Part shown: in pieces, positions 17,221 to 25,985 of the stretch
Position numbering within the stretch: position 1 is the first letter of the stretch
Layout: each line of letters begins with the position of its first letter
NCBI GenBank assembly: GCA_018056765.1
Contig: JAGPFA010000018.1
Coordinates: 1 to 51,248, forward strand
From: Syntrophaceae bacterium
GTDB taxonomy: Bacteria > Desulfobacterota > Syntrophia > Syntrophales > Smithellaceae
Length of the DNA stretch: 51,248 bases
Direction of reading: 5' to 3'
Translations under genes and position numbers: made by a program
Notes under the pieces: model-generated
Databases searched by the model: none
Told to the model about the DNA's origin: nothing
The model's input: the letters and a program-made list of their open reading frames with translations, nothing else

Positions 17221-18237
17221 CTAGAATTGCCTGAGAAATCTAATATCATTTTCAAATAAAAGGCGGATGTCCGATATACCGTATTTCAGCATGGCGATGC
17301 GTTCCAGCCCCAGTCCGAAAGCAAAACCGGAATATACTTCGGGGTCATAGCCGACATTTTCAAAAACAGCCGGATCCACCATACCGGAACCTAAAATTTC
17401 CAGCCAGCCGCTGTTTCCGCATACGCGGCAGCCTCTGCCGGCACACATCACACAGCGAATATCCACCTCCGCCGATGGTTCGGTAAAGGGGAAAAAGCTG
17501 GGACGAAAACGCAAAGTCGTATCATCACCGAACACTTTTTTCAAAAAAGCAGTCAATGTGCCTTTCAGGTCGGCAAAACTGACCATGCGGTCCACCAGCA
17601 GACCTTCAATCTGGTGGAACATAGGTGTGTGGGAAACATCTGAATCGCGCCGGTAAACGCGGCCGGGCGATAAGATGCGCACCGGCGGCCTGACTTTTTC
17701 CATGACCCTGACCTGGACCGGCGAGGTGTGCGTCCGCAGAACGGTTTTTTCTTCGATATAAAAAGTGTCCTGCATGTCTCGGGCAGGATGGTCCGGGGGA
17801 ATATTGAGGGCTTCGAAGTTATAATAATCAAGTTCCACTTCCGGCCCTTCAACCACTGAAAAGCCAAAAGAGGCAAAAATATCACAGATTTCAGTAAGCA
17901 CTTGCGTAACCGGATGAATCCGGCCGGGCCTGGTTGAACGGCCAGGCACGGTAACATCGATTCCCCCCCCGGCAAGCTCCTGTTCCTTGCGCCCTTTATT
18001 CAACCCCTGGAGGGCTTCATCTATTTTCTTTTCCAGCAGGTTTTTTATTTCATTACAGCGCTTACCGAAAAGAGGTTTTTCGTCGGCCGGAACCTGAGCA
18101 ATGTTCCTGAGCATGCCGGTCAAAAGCCCCTTGCGCCCCAGGTATTTCGTTCTGACAGCCAAAAGAGCGTCTTCCGAAACAGCCTTTCCCAGTTCGGCCA
18201 GCGCGTCTTTTTCCAGCTGTTGAATGTCAGCGATCAT
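17221..18237 (-). CDS. pheS: phenylalanine-tRNA ligase alpha subunit
   Basis: A 338-residue catalytic subunit. An N-terminal coiled-coil (residues 1-85) binds tRNA-Phe. The class II core has [44 protein letters not shown] (motif 1 region), [15 protein letters not shown] (motif 2), the four-cysteine [17 protein letters not shown] loop common in bacterial PheS, and [10 protein letters not shown] (motif 3). Its ATG overlaps the rplT stop as ATGA, so the two are translationally coupled. Confidence 0.97.
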   Translation of the reverse strand: MIADIQQLEKDALAELGKAVSEDALLAVRTKYLGRKGLLTGMLRNIAQVPADEKPLFGKRCNEIKNLLEKKIDEALQGLNKGRKEQELAGGGIDVTVPGRSTRPGRIHPVTQVLTEICDIFASFGFSVVEGPEVELDYYNFEALNIPPDHPARDMQDTFYIEEKTVLRTHTSPVQVRVMEKVRPPVRILSPGRVYRRDSDVSHTPMFHQIEGLLVDRMVSFADLKGTLTAFLKKVFGDDTTLRFRPSFFPFTEPSAEVDIRCVMCAGRGCRVCGNSGWLEILGSGMVDPAVFENVGYDPEVYSGFAFGLGLERIAMLKYGISDIRLLFENDIRFLRQF

Positions 18238-18593
18238 GCCGCCTGCTCACCTTTAACCATTGCGACGAGCGAGGCAAAGGCCTGCGGGTCATTGACTGCC
18301 AGCTCCGCCAGAATCTTACGATCCAGCATGATATTGGCTTTTTTCATTCCGTCGATCAGGCGGCTGTACGAAATATCATTCATCCGGGCGGCGGCATTGA
18401 TGCGCGCTATCCATAAAGCGCGGAATTCCCGTTTGCGGACACGCCGGTCACGATACGCGTAGTTCAAGGCCTTGTTGACCGCTTCCGTGGCTGTGCGCAA
18501 CAGACGGCTGCGGGCGCCGAAAAAGCCCTTTGCTCTTTTCAAGATTGATCTTCTTCTTTTACGGGCTGCTATGCCCCTTTTTACCCTTGACAT
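18234..18593 (-). CDS. rplT: 50S ribosomal protein L20
   Basis: A 119-residue early-assembly 23S rRNA-binding protein. It starts [28 protein letters not shown] and continues with [23 protein letters not shown] and [12 protein letters not shown], all diagnostic. The gene is in the infC-rpmI-rplT cluster, which in other bacteria is repressed by L20 itself; no leader element can be singled out by eye here. Confidence 0.98.
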   Translation of the reverse strand: MSRVKRGIAARKRRRSILKRAKGFFGARSRLLRTATEAVNKALNYAYRDRRVRKREFRALWIARINAAARMNDISYSRLIDGMKKANIMLDRKILAELAVNDPQAFASLVAMVKGEQAA

Positions 18594-18639
18594 GATTTTT
18601 ATTCTCCTGTGTTGATTAAAACTGTAACCTGCAACAATC

Positions 18640-18837
18640 CTACAGGTAGGGAATCAGCCTTTTGATGGCGCTTTCATTTGCCGGGTGCACCAGCGCGGAT
18701 TTGCGTAAACCACGTTTCCTCTTTGTCGTCTTTTTGGTGAGGATGTGGCTGGCAAAGGCCCTGCTTCTTTTCACTTTGCCGCCGGCGGTAATTTTGAAGC
18801 GTTTGGCCGCCCCTCTGTGTGTTTTCATTTTTGGCAT
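18640..18837 (-). CDS. rpmI: 50S ribosomal protein L35
   Basis: A 65-residue basic ribosomal protein: [20 protein letters not shown], then [21 protein letters not shown], the standard L35 sequence. The ribosome-binding site AGAGGTGAT is 4 bases before ATG. It sits between infC and rplT. Confidence 0.98.
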   Translation of the reverse strand: MPKMKTHRGAAKRFKITAGGKVKRSRAFASHILTKKTTKRKRGLRKSALVHPANESAIKRLIPYL

Positions 18838-18866
18838 GTCATCACCTCTTTATATTTAACGCTAAT

Positions 18867-19376
18867 TTATTTTTTCGGCGAAACGATCATGATCATGTTC
18901 CTGCCCTCGAGCTTCGGTTCCTGGTCAATCACACAATCATCGGTCAGTTCTGATTTAATTTTATCCATCACGGTGCGCCCCAAATCGGCAAAGGCGATTT
19001 CACGCCCACGGAACATCATTGTTATTTTCACCTTGTCATGCTGCTGGAGAAACTTTTTTATATGCTTTACTTTCACCTGAAGGTCGTGTGCTTCCGTCTT
19101 CGGCCTCAGGCGGATTTCCTTCACATGAACCACCGTCTGGCTTTTTTTGGAATCATGGATTTTTTTGCTCTGTTTATAGCGGTATTTCCCGTAATCCATG
19201 ACCTTACAGACAGGAGGATCGGCATTGGCTGATACTTCCACCAGATCCAGACCGATTCTTTCGGCGTGAGCGATTGCTTCATCAAGCGGTAAAATACCCA
19301 GCGACTGACCTTCCTCGCTGATAACCCTCACCGTTTGCGACCTTATCTCCCTATTGACTCTTAAATCCTTAGCTAT
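18867..19376 (-). CDS. infC: translation initiation factor IF-3, apparently with an AUA start codon
   Basis: A 169-residue factor that keeps 30S subunits free and proofreads start-codon selection. The IF3 N-domain (AKDLRVNREIRSQTVRVI, GLDLVEVSANADPPVCKVMDYGKYRY) and C-domain (VKEIRLRPKTEAHDLQVK, DKVKITMMFRGREI) are complete. No ATG, GTG or TTG lies at the proper N-terminus. The codon in place is ATA (19376-19374), 6 bases after GGAGG. An upstream ATG would extend the protein across the thrS coding region and is unlikely. Rare AUU/AUC/AUA starts in infC are known to mediate autorepression by IF3. Confidence 0.93.
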   Translation of the reverse strand: MAKDLRVNREIRSQTVRVISEEGQSLGILPLDEAIAHAERIGLDLVEVSANADPPVCKVMDYGKYRYKQSKKIHDSKKSQTVVHVKEIRLRPKTEAHDLQVKVKHIKKFLQQHDKVKITMMFRGREIAFADLGRTVMDKIKSELTDDCVIDQEPKLEGRNMIMIVSPKK

Positions 19377-19404
19377 ATGCCACCTCCCGGTATAACTGTT
19401 AATG

Positions 19405-21318
19405 TCACTTGTAATTTTCGCACATCTGGTGCACCAGGCCAATAAACTGCTCCAGGGGCATCGCGCCCAGATTGCGTCCGTCGCGGAACCGCGGGGCAAC
19501 GGTCTGTGATTCCACTTCCCTGTCGCCGATTACCAGCATATAGGGAACCTTCTGCATCTGCGCCTGACGGATTTTATATCCCAGCTTTTCATTTTCAAAA
19601 TATTTTTCGCTGCGGACACCGGTGGCCACAAGCCTGGCATGCACCGTTTCGGCATATTCAATATGTCTGTCGGTAACGGTCAGCAGCATGCTCTGCACGG
19701 GCGAGAGCCATACCGGAAAAGCGCCTGCGTAATGCTCAATCAAAACGCCCATAAATCTTTCGATAGCCCCCAGGATGACGCGGTGGAGCATGACAGGGCG
19801 GTGCTTTTCGCCGTCGGCCCCCACATAACTCAAATCAAACCTTTCCGGCAAGGTAAAATCACACTGGATCGTCGCGCATTGCCATTGTCTTTTCAAAGCG
19901 TCTTTGAGCTTGAAATCTATTTTCGGCCCGTAAAAGGCTCCGTCTCCTTCGTTGACTTCATAGTTTATTTTGTTTTCCTTAAGAGCGTTTTCCAACGCAC
20001 CGGTGGCGAGCTCCCAGTCTGAATCAGACCCGATCGACTTGTCCGGTCTGGTGCTTAATTCCACTTCATATTCAAAACCAAAAACACCCATCGCGTAATT
20101 GACGAAATCTGCAATGGCCCGGATTTCGTCGTTTAGCTGATCCGGACGGCACAAAATATGGGCATCGTCCTGGGTGAATTGGCGCACTCTGAGCAAACCG
20201 TGGAGCACACCGGTTTTTTCGTGACGATGCACCGTGCCGAGCTCAAAATAACGCAGCGGCAGATCGCGGTAACTGCGAATTTTGGACTTGTAAATCAACA
20301 TGTGCGACAAACAGTTCATCGGCTTGATGCCGTAAGTTTGTTCGTCGACTTCAGTAAAATACATGTTTTCACGGTAATGGTCAAAATGGCCTGATTTCTT
20401 CCACAGTTCGGATTTTAGAATCTGCGGCCCCATGACCATGTCATAACCACGCTTAATATGTTCTTTCCTCTCCCATTCCTCGATAAGATAGCGCAGCATC
20501 ATCCCCCGGGGATGGAAAATTACCAGTCCTGCGCCCGCTTCTTCGTTTATCTGGAACAAATCAAGTTCCCTGCCCAGCCGCCGGTGATCGCGCTTTTTTG
20601 ATTCTTCAAGCAGGGTCAGATGCTCCTGCAAGGCCGCCTCATCGGCGAAGCTTGTGCCGTATATGCGCTGGAGCATTTTATTGCGTTCGTCGCCCCGCCA
20701 GTAGGCGCCCGCTACATTCAGAAGTTTGAACGCCCTGACCATGCCGGTAGAGGGAACATGCGGGCCACGGCACAAATCGATGTAATCCCCGTCTTTGTAT
20801 ATACTGACAATTTCAACATCCGCCGGCAGATCGTTAATAAGCTCTACCTTGTAATCTTCCTTGCGCCGGGCAAACAAACCAATGGCTTCACTGCGTTTGA
20901 GCTCCTCGCGCACAAAGGGATAATCGGCGGCGCAAATTTCCCGCATCCGTTTTTCTATCTTTTCCAGATCGTCGGGAGTAAAGGTTTGGGCATATTCAAA
21001 ATCATAGTAAAAACCGTCTTCAATCGAAGGCCCAATGGCCACCTTGACACCCGCGAAGATATCCTGAACCGCGTGCGCCATGACATGAGATGTGCTGTGG
21101 CGTAGTATGGCCAGCCCCTCACGTGAAGAAATATCAACCGGCTCGACCGTGCAATCCCCGGTAAGGCGATGACCCAGATCAACCGGGACACCCTTCACTT
21201 TTGCGGCCACTACGGAGTCAAGTGACACCCGATTCCATTCCCTGATCGCTTCCTGAGCGGTTACGCCGGCGGAAAACACCCGCGATTCTTTATCAGGAAA
21301 CTCTACTTTTATCTCCAT
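19405..21318 (-). CDS. thrS: threonine-tRNA ligase
   Basis: A 637-residue class II synthetase. ATG 21318 is chosen because it gives the usual N-terminus ([15 protein letters not shown]) with AGGTG upstream; the frame itself is open to 21357. Domains: TGS (residues 1-60), editing domain with the HxxxH motif in [11 protein letters not shown] and the later CRGPHV, catalytic core with [11 protein letters not shown] (zinc cysteine), [23 protein letters not shown] and [19 protein letters not shown], and the C-terminal anticodon domain ending with VIGDREVES. Its stop is 28 bases before the infC start. A hairpin terminator lies just upstream, between tRNA-Val and thrS. Confidence 0.96.
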   Translation of the reverse strand: MEIKVEFPDKESRVFSAGVTAQEAIREWNRVSLDSVVAAKVKGVPVDLGHRLTGDCTVEPVDISSREGLAILRHSTSHVMAHAVQDIFAGVKVAIGPSIEDGFYYDFEYAQTFTPDDLEKIEKRMREICAADYPFVREELKRSEAIGLFARRKEDYKVELINDLPADVEIVSIYKDGDYIDLCRGPHVPSTGMVRAFKLLNVAGAYWRGDERNKMLQRIYGTSFADEAALQEHLTLLEESKKRDHRRLGRELDLFQINEEAGAGLVIFHPRGMMLRYLIEEWERKEHIKRGYDMVMGPQILKSELWKKSGHFDHYRENMYFTEVDEQTYGIKPMNCLSHMLIYKSKIRSYRDLPLRYFELGTVHRHEKTGVLHGLLRVRQFTQDDAHILCRPDQLNDEIRAIADFVNYAMGVFGFEYEVELSTRPDKSIGSDSDWELATGALENALKENKINYEVNEGDGAFYGPKIDFKLKDALKRQWQCATIQCDFTLPERFDLSYVGADGEKHRPVMLHRVILGAIERFMGVLIEHYAGAFPVWLSPVQSMLLTVTDRHIEYAETVHARLVATGVRSEKYFENEKLGYKIRQAQMQKVPYMLVIGDREVESQTVAPRFRDGRNLGAMPLEQFIGLVHQMCENYK

Positions 21319-21360
21319 CACAGCACCTGGCAGACGCGATACACGATAATGCGTCATTTG

Positions 21361-21393
21361 AAAAGGGCATCACCATTTCGCTGATGCCCTTTT
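21361..21393 (-). terminator. terminator between tRNA-Val and thrS
   Basis: Twelve-base arms AAAAGGGCATCA and TGATGCCCTTTT (21361-21372 and 21382-21393) enclose a 9-base loop. It is 40 bases past the tRNA and 42 bases before the thrS ATG. No clear promoter separates it from thrS, so thrS may depend on read-through, which would make the hairpin an attenuator. Confidence 0.8.
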
Positions 21394-21433
21394 CTCAATC
21401 TGCGTTTACGGCATATGCGCGTTAACAAACAAA

Positions 21434-21508
21434 TGGTAGGCAAGCAGGGATTTGAACCCTGGACATCCACCGCGTCAGGATGGCGCTCTCCCCCTGAGCT
21501 ACTTGCCT
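21434..21508 (-). tRNA. tRNA-Val (anticodon GAC)
   Basis: A 75-base gene with encoded CCA. The acceptor stem pairs AGGCAAG with CTTGCCT, the D arm is GCTC...GAGC, the anticodon stem CCATC/GGTGG holds loop CTGACGC (anticodon GAC, codons GUC/GUU), and the T arm CAGGG TTCAAAT CCCTG is perfect. It is transcribed from the promoter at 21628-21656 and ended by the hairpin at 21361-21393. Confidence 0.95.
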
Positions 21509-21519
21509 GCATGGCCAAA

Positions 21520-21605
21520 GATTTCCCAAGCACGGAAATCCATGATTCCTTAATGAGCCTCTGCCGCCCGTCACGGGACGGCAAAAATGAAACGGCTACG
21601 AGCCG
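21520..21605 (-). other. hairpin-rich leader before tRNA-Val
   Basis: Between the tRNA promoter and the tRNA there are about 110 transcribed bases with three consecutive inverted repeats: CGGCT/AGCCG (21593-21605, followed on the minus strand by TTTCATTTTT), GCCGxCCCG/CGGGxGGC (21563-21582), and GATTTCC/GGAAATC (21520-21540). The first resembles a weak terminator. A tRNA leader of this length is unusual. Confidence 0.45.
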
Positions 21606-21627
21606 CCTTCAACTTTCGAGCTGGCAC

Positions 21628-21656
21628 GAAATAGCAGTAAAACGCTTATGTGTCAA
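21628..21656 (-). promoter_or_regulatory. sigma-70 promoter upstream of tRNA-Val
   Basis: On the minus strand TTGACA (21656-21651) and TATTTC (21633-21628) are 17 bases apart, immediately after the pgsA stop. No discriminator GC box stands out. Confidence 0.6.
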
Positions 21657-21665
21657 GCAAATATC

Positions 21666-22223
21666 TCATTTTTGGTCTTCTTCGGGACCGGATTGATTAA
21701 GAATCCTAACGCCCCGGATAATGTACACCAGACACGACAAAATGGTTATCACCGCCGTCGCCCAGAACAGCCAGTTAAGCCATAATTTATCGAAATCCGG
21801 GAAATATTCTCTGTGCAGAAGAGTGAAAAAAATTGTCGCGATCTGGAGGGCGGTGGTCATCTTACTGATCACAGCCGGTTTGATTTCATAGGGTATCGAC
21901 ATCAAATTCAGGATCGCTATCCCGGTGAGAATCATAAAATCACGGCTGATGACGATAACGGCCAGCCATCCGGGAATAAGGCCGAAAATGGCCAGCGTAA
22001 TGAAGCTGGCGGCCAAAAGCAGTTTGTCTGCAATAGGATCGAGATAAGCCCCCAGGGTGGTCTGACATTTGAGCAGCCGTGCCAGCGTGCCATCGAGTGC
22101 GTCGGTCACGCCGGCGATGACAAAAGTGATAAGCGCCTTGTCATAATCGGACTGAATCAGGAAAATGACAAATACGGGAACAAGAATTATCCGCAATAAA
22201 GATAAGAAATTAGGTATATTCAT
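21666..22223 (-). CDS. pgsA: CDP-diacylglycerol-glycerol-3-phosphate 3-phosphatidyltransferase
   Basis: A 185-residue integral membrane enzyme making phosphatidylglycerol phosphate from CDP-diacylglycerol and glycerol-3-phosphate. The CDP-alcohol phosphotransferase motif DG-x2-AR-x8-G-x3-D-x3-D is complete in DALDGTLARLLKCQTTLGAY followed by LDPIADKLL. The N-terminus MNIPNFLSLLRIILVPVF and about five hydrophobic segments fit PgsA. It is the last gene of the rsmI-to-pgsA group and precedes tRNA-Val. A related CDP-alcohol transferase is possible, but the length and start favour PgsA. Confidence 0.9.
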   Translation of the reverse strand: MNIPNFLSLLRIILVPVFVIFLIQSDYDKALITFVIAGVTDALDGTLARLLKCQTTLGAYLDPIADKLLLAASFITLAIFGLIPGWLAVIVISRDFMILTGIAILNLMSIPYEIKPAVISKMTTALQIATIFFTLLHREYFPDFDKLWLNWLFWATAVITILSCLVYIIRGVRILNQSGPEEDQK

Positions 22224-22285
22224 AAACCGATGGATATCGTCATCTACGTGTTTTCACTTACGGCCGGGCACCGGCACCGCCCGTC

Positions 22286-22885
22286 TCAACCCCTTAGCTG
22301 CGGACCGTAGGGAAGACTCTCCAGAACTCTGGCAACCGCCTCCTCCAGAGCGGACTCAAGCGAACCGAGTGCTTTCATGTCCAGCCTGTCGCGAAACAAA
22401 TCAAAGCTGCGGCAGGTTGCTCTGTGGTGGGCCGCCCACAGGACCTCGCCCGTTGCCGTACTGCGCAATTCACAACCAAGTGTCACCGTAACAGGTGCAT
22501 AAAATAATTTTTTTGATGTGCTGTTTTCCAGAATTGAACATTGCATGGCGGCATCCGCGGCGATCTGCAACCGGTCCGACCCGACGGCCTGCTCATTGTT
22601 TGAAGAAACATCTCCCTGAGCAGATTGACAGTTGAGCCTGCCATCCACCATTTCCGCCAAAACGGGAGGGTAGCCCTTGAAATGTAGTTCTTTGAGCAGT
22701 TTCTCCTTCAAAAGACCCGATACTTCAAAACCTCCTGCCGCACAGGCTACCGGCAGAAGAGCGATCGTATCAATATTTACCGGTTCTGCGGGTTTATTCA
22801 CCACCTGAGGTGTGCGCGATGCACAGGCTATCAGACAAATAAGCAACGTCACGCCGGCAGCAAGCAAAATAATTCTTTTTTTCAT
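22286..22885 (-). CDS. lipoprotein of unknown function, resembling GNA1162/DUF799-type proteins
   Basis: A 199-residue lipoprotein. The signal peptide MKKRIILLAAGVTLLICLIAC ends in a lipobox with Cys21 as the lipidated residue. The mature part begins with VNIDTIALLPVA, then a helical LLKEKLLKELHFKGYPPV segment and later VTLGCELRSTATGEVLW. These resemble periplasmic lipoproteins of the DUF799 type whose job is unclear; the match is by eye. It overlaps the upstream exported protein by 4 bases, so the two probably work together in the envelope. Confidence 0.65.
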   Translation of the reverse strand: MKKRIILLAAGVTLLICLIACASRTPQVVNKPAEPVNIDTIALLPVACAAGGFEVSGLLKEKLLKELHFKGYPPVLAEMVDGRLNCQSAQGDVSSNNEQAVGSDRLQIAADAAMQCSILENSTSKKLFYAPVTVTLGCELRSTATGEVLWAAHHRATCRSFDLFRDRLDMKALGSLESALEEAVARVLESLPYGPQLRG

Positions 22886-23571
22886 TGTCCCTGTCCTTCC
22901 TGTTTAATCCCAAGCAGTATCCGGACTCCGTCCTGATGGTCTCCCAACTCCCTGACGGCGTACCGCCCCGATTGCTCAATCTGCGCTATAAAGAGCTTAA
23001 CCTCTGTCAGCAAAATAAGATCAAAATCCGCCTGGTGCCATCCCAGCCGGCAGGGATAGGGGCTTTTCACTATCCTGGGCATACTTTGCAAAAAATTCCG
23101 GATTCCGATGAAATCAGAATATTTTTCCACATGATCAACTGACAGGTAAACGGCCGTGACATCCCCGGACCTCTGCTGCGGCAGGAGGCCCATTTGTATA
23201 AGATCTTCTCCAAGAAGCTTCTCGAGCACCAGCACCTGTGCTTCTACCTGGTAGAAGTCCTCCTGTCTGATTTCCGACACGATCCGGTAATTTCCTATAT
23301 AACGGTCCGCCTTACCGGCCAGAGCGGCCTTCACCGCGTTGAGTTTCTCAGGTGCTTTCCTGTCTGTAACAATACGCTCCGCCGCACGGATGAGCGCATT
23401 TTCAAGAGCGTCTTGTATGGCCTGGCTGCGTCCAAGAGCTTCGTCTTCCTTGACGATCTTCGCCCGTCCTTCAACCAGAAGCGTAAGCCCCTCCCCCGCC
23501 GCTGCGGCACCGGCCGGCAAACCGGCCATCCACAGTAAAATAAAGAACGCCCAGAAAAAAACTCTCTTCAT
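22882..23571 (-). CDS. exported protein with a FlgT/LPP20-like N-terminal region; function unknown
   Basis: A 229-residue protein with a Sec signal peptide (KRVFFWAFFILLWMAGLPAGAAAA). The next 100 residues (VEGRAKIV, SQAIQDALENALIRAAERIV, DRYIGNYRIVSEIRQEDFY, VEAQVLV) follow the pattern of domains found in FlgT and other periplasmic proteins that process repeated A-x3-A helices. The second half has VYLSVDHVEKYSDFIGIRNFL and DLILLTEVKLFI. No catalytic motif is visible. It starts 4 bases after the preceding gene and overlaps the lipoprotein gene by 4 bases. There are no flagellar genes nearby, so a flagellar role is not supported. Confidence 0.6.
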   Translation of the reverse strand: MKRVFFWAFFILLWMAGLPAGAAAAGEGLTLLVEGRAKIVKEDEALGRSQAIQDALENALIRAAERIVTDRKAPEKLNAVKAALAGKADRYIGNYRIVSEIRQEDFYQVEAQVLVLEKLLGEDLIQMGLLPQQRSGDVTAVYLSVDHVEKYSDFIGIRNFLQSMPRIVKSPYPCRLGWHQADFDLILLTEVKLFIAQIEQSGRYAVRELGDHQDGVRILLGIKQEGQGQ

Positions 23572-23575
23572 AAAA

Positions 23576-23938
23576 CTAGCCCTTGCCCGATGTCCTGCGT
23601 ATGCTTTTTTTTATCTTCTGAATTTCCTCTCTGATGACCCGTTCGGCGATACCGGGAATCATTTCCCTGGCGATCTTTTCGACAATCTCCGCCACATTTT
23701 TCATCAGGGCATCATTCACGACGGCATCTGCGGAATCATCGATGATCTCCGTCAAATCATGGACACGTTCGCGGGTGCCGCGGCTCGGCCTGACACGCTC
23801 GTATTTCCAGCCGTCAATCATGATCATCTCCCGGGGAGCTTTCGCGCCGTCCTTCTTCGGCTCGGCCTGTGTCTCCTCGTACAGTTCGGTCAGATCATAA
23901 ATGTCACCGTCCGAAACCGCCCGGTCTTCTTCGCTCAT
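23576..23938 (-). CDS. acidic protein with PopZ/DUF2497-like C-terminus
   Basis: A 120-residue cytoplasmic protein. ATG 23938 is preferred over 23971 because AAGGCGG lies 6-7 bases upstream. The acidic N-terminal half carries two similar short motifs, IYDLTELYEE and VHDLTEIIDD, about 55 residues apart. The C-terminal helix region (IVEKIAREMIPGIAERVIREEI) resembles the oligomerisation helices of PopZ/DUF2497 polar-organising proteins and of some gliding-motility regulators. That similarity is by eye. The operon position, between rsmI and two envelope proteins, gives no further clue. Confidence 0.55.
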   Translation of the reverse strand: MSEEDRAVSDGDIYDLTELYEETQAEPKKDGAKAPREMIMIDGWKYERVRPSRGTRERVHDLTEIIDDSADAVVNDALMKNVAEIVEKIAREMIPGIAERVIREEIQKIKKSIRRTSGKG

Positions 23939-24049
23939 CGACCGCCTTCTCCCAACTTTAAGCACTGACACAAAATTAATAATTTTTTGTCGATTCGGTC
24001 AAGCAGTTATCACAGCGCCCTCAACTCTTCAAGTATTATATAAGGAAAT

Positions 24050-24922
24050 TCAAGTGGTTTTTTCACCGGTAGGACGTCCAAGTTTGATCGCGATATCATA
24101 AATCTTTTTTCTGGGAAGACCGGTCCGGAGGGCGATCTCACGCACGGCATCCCGACTGGATGCGGCAGGGTCGGAAAAAACGTCCATCAGCATTTCACGT
24201 ATTTGGTCATCCGCCGGCGGCTGTTCATGCGTGGGTGCGCCCTCAATCATTACAGTGTATTCGCCTTTTTCCCTTACCAGCCCGGAACTGAGCAACGCGG
24301 ATACCGTCCCTGTCCGGACCTCTTCAAAAACCTTGGTCAATTCCCGCGTCAATACAACCTTCCTGTCTCCGAGAAGATCGTGAATGTCTTTCAGGGACGC
24401 GCCGATTCTTTTCGGAGACTCGAAAAAAACGATGGTTCTGGACTCACCGCGCAGCGTGGCAAGGAAATCGCGGCGTTTGTTTTCTCTCGACGGTAAAAAG
24501 CCGCAAAACAAAAAGCTCTCGGCGGGGAATCCGGATACTGACAGGGCGGCACTGACCGCCGATGCTCCGGGAACCGGAACAACACGGATCTGATGGCTGT
24601 GCGCCTGTGCCACAAGGTAAGAGCCGGGATCAGAAATTCCGGGAGTGCCTGCATCTGAGACATAGGCAACATTGCCGCCCCTTTGCAGCATGGCGATAAT
24701 CATCCGGCTTTTTTCTTTTTCATTATGCTCGTGAAGACTGATCACTTTGGTGGAGATATTGTGGGCGCCAAGCAGAATTTTCGCACGGCGCGTATCTTCG
24801 GCGGCAATCAGATCTGCTTCCCTGAGGACACTTAACGCCCGCAGTGTGATATCTTCGAGATTTCCGATGGGTGTGCCCACCACGTAAAGAATCCCACGTC
24901 TTTGTTCACTGCTTTGGACCAT
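24050..24922 (-). CDS. rsmI: 16S rRNA 2'-O-ribose C1402 methyltransferase
   Basis: A 290-residue SAM-dependent rRNA methyltransferase of the tetrapyrrole-methylase fold. Start ATG 24922 has AAGG 7 bases upstream; the frame is open 18 bases further. Motifs: ILYVVGTPIGNLEDITLRAL, LIAAEDTRRAKILL, the SAM loop VAYVSDAGTPGISDPG, VPVPGASAVSAALSVSGF and FFESPKRIGASL. The length is normal. With RsmH it methylates C1402 in the decoding centre. It is transcribed away from the UDP-xylose synthase gene. Confidence 0.94.
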   Translation of the reverse strand: MVQSSEQRRGILYVVGTPIGNLEDITLRALSVLREADLIAAEDTRRAKILLGAHNISTKVISLHEHNEKEKSRMIIAMLQRGGNVAYVSDAGTPGISDPGSYLVAQAHSHQIRVVPVPGASAVSAALSVSGFPAESFLFCGFLPSRENKRRDFLATLRGESRTIVFFESPKRIGASLKDIHDLLGDRKVVLTRELTKVFEEVRTGTVSALLSSGLVREKGEYTVMIEGAPTHEQPPADDQIREMLMDVFSDPAASSRDAVREIALRTGLPRKKIYDIAIKLGRPTGEKTT

Positions 24923-24947
24923 ATCGCCTTCATAATACACTTAAGTA

Positions 24948-24976
24948 TTGACTTCCGCGCGTTTCGGTTTTAATAG
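24948..24976 (+). promoter_or_regulatory. promoter of the UDP-xylose/UDP-glucuronate gene pair
   Basis: TTGACT (24948-24953) and TAATAG (24971-24976) are 17 bases apart. The start near 24983 leaves about 35 bases before ATG 25018. Confidence 0.65.
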
Positions 24977-25017
24977 CAAAGACGCGGGCAAAATTCTACC
25001 GGGAATAAATTGGAGAA

Positions 25018-25965
25018 ATGATCAAAAGAATACTGGTTACCGGCGGCGCCGGCTTTCTTGGCTCTCACCTGTGCGAACGGCTTATCGATGATGGCAACGA
25101 GGTTTTATGTCTGGACAATTTTTTCACCGGCAGTAAAAGCAATATCACGCATCTGCTGGGGCATCCGCGCTTTGAACTGATCCGCCACGACATTATCAAT
25201 CCCATCTACCTCGAAGTGGATGAAATCTACAATCTGGCCTGTCCGGCTTCTCCTGTGCATTACCAGCACAATCCCATCAAGACAATTAAAACCAACGTCA
25301 TGGGCGCGATCAATGTGCTGGGAATCGCCAAAAGAACAAAGGCCAAAGTGCTGCAGGCGTCAACCTCGGAAGTCTATGGCGACCCTGATGTTCATCCGCA
25401 GGAAGAATCCTATTGGGGACGCACCAATCCCATCGGCGTGCGCAGCTGTTACGATGAAGGCAAAAGAGCTGCGGAATGCCTGATGATGGATTACCGGCGA
25501 CAAAACGGCGTAAATACTAAAATTGCAAGAATTTTCAATACCTACGGCCCACGCATGGCCGTCAATGACGGACGTGTGGTGAGCAATTTCATCGTTCAGG
25601 CGCTGCGGGGGGAAAACATAACCGTTTACGGCGCGGGCGACCAGACACGTTCATTTTGCCACTGCGATGATCTGATCGAAGGAATAATCAGACTGATGAA
25701 CACACCTGACGATTTTTCCGGCCCCGTAAATCTGGGCAATCCCGGCGAGTTCACCATCCTGGAGCTGGCAAAGACAATTATCGCCATGACAGGCTCTAGC
25801 TCGGAGATCGTTTTTCAGCCGCTGCCGCCCGATGATCCGGTGCAGCGACAACCGGATATTTCCCTTGCCGGCAGGGTGCTGAACTGGCAGCCGCGTATCA
25901 GCCTGCAACAGGGGTTGGCCAGTACAATTCAATATTTTCAGGAAATTCTCAAAACAAACAAATAA
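25018..25965 (+). CDS. UDP-glucuronate decarboxylase (UDP-xylose synthase)
   Basis: A 315-residue short-chain dehydrogenase-type enzyme that converts UDP-glucuronate to UDP-xylose with bound NAD. The nucleotide loop is [10 protein letters not shown] (residues 9-18). The UXS signature [15 protein letters not shown] (69-83) is present, then [11 protein letters not shown] and the catalytic pair YDEGK (145-149). [24 protein letters not shown] and [10 protein letters not shown] are typical of plant and animal UXS and their bacterial relatives. It lies 20 bases before the UDP-glucose dehydrogenase gene that makes its substrate. Product use: xylose-containing surface polysaccharide, whose other genes are not in view. 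Confidence 0.93.
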   Translation: MIKRILVTGGAGFLGSHLCERLIDDGNEVLCLDNFFTGSKSNITHLLGHPRFELIRHDIINPIYLEVDEIYNLACPASPVHYQHNPIKTIKTNVMGAINVLGIAKRTKAKVLQASTSEVYGDPDVHPQEESYWGRTNPIGVRSCYDEGKRAAECLMMDYRRQNGVNTKIARIFNTYGPRMAVNDGRVVSNFIVQALRGENITVYGAGDQTRSFCHCDDLIEGIIRLMNTPDDFSGPVNLGNPGEFTILELAKTIIAMTGSSSEIVFQPLPPDDPVQRQPDISLAGRVLNWQPRISLQQGLASTIQYFQEILKTNK

Positions 25966-25985
25966 CCGGAGGCTCGATTCAGCAA

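Noticed and set aside
19377..19499. A longer infC starting at an upstream ATG
   Set aside because: It would run across the thrS coding end in another frame, and the added residues do not resemble IF3. The well-placed GGAGG supports the ATA start instead.
21318..21400. T-box leader for thrS
   Set aside because: No T-box sequence or specifier-loop architecture is visible; the only structure is a plain terminator hairpin.
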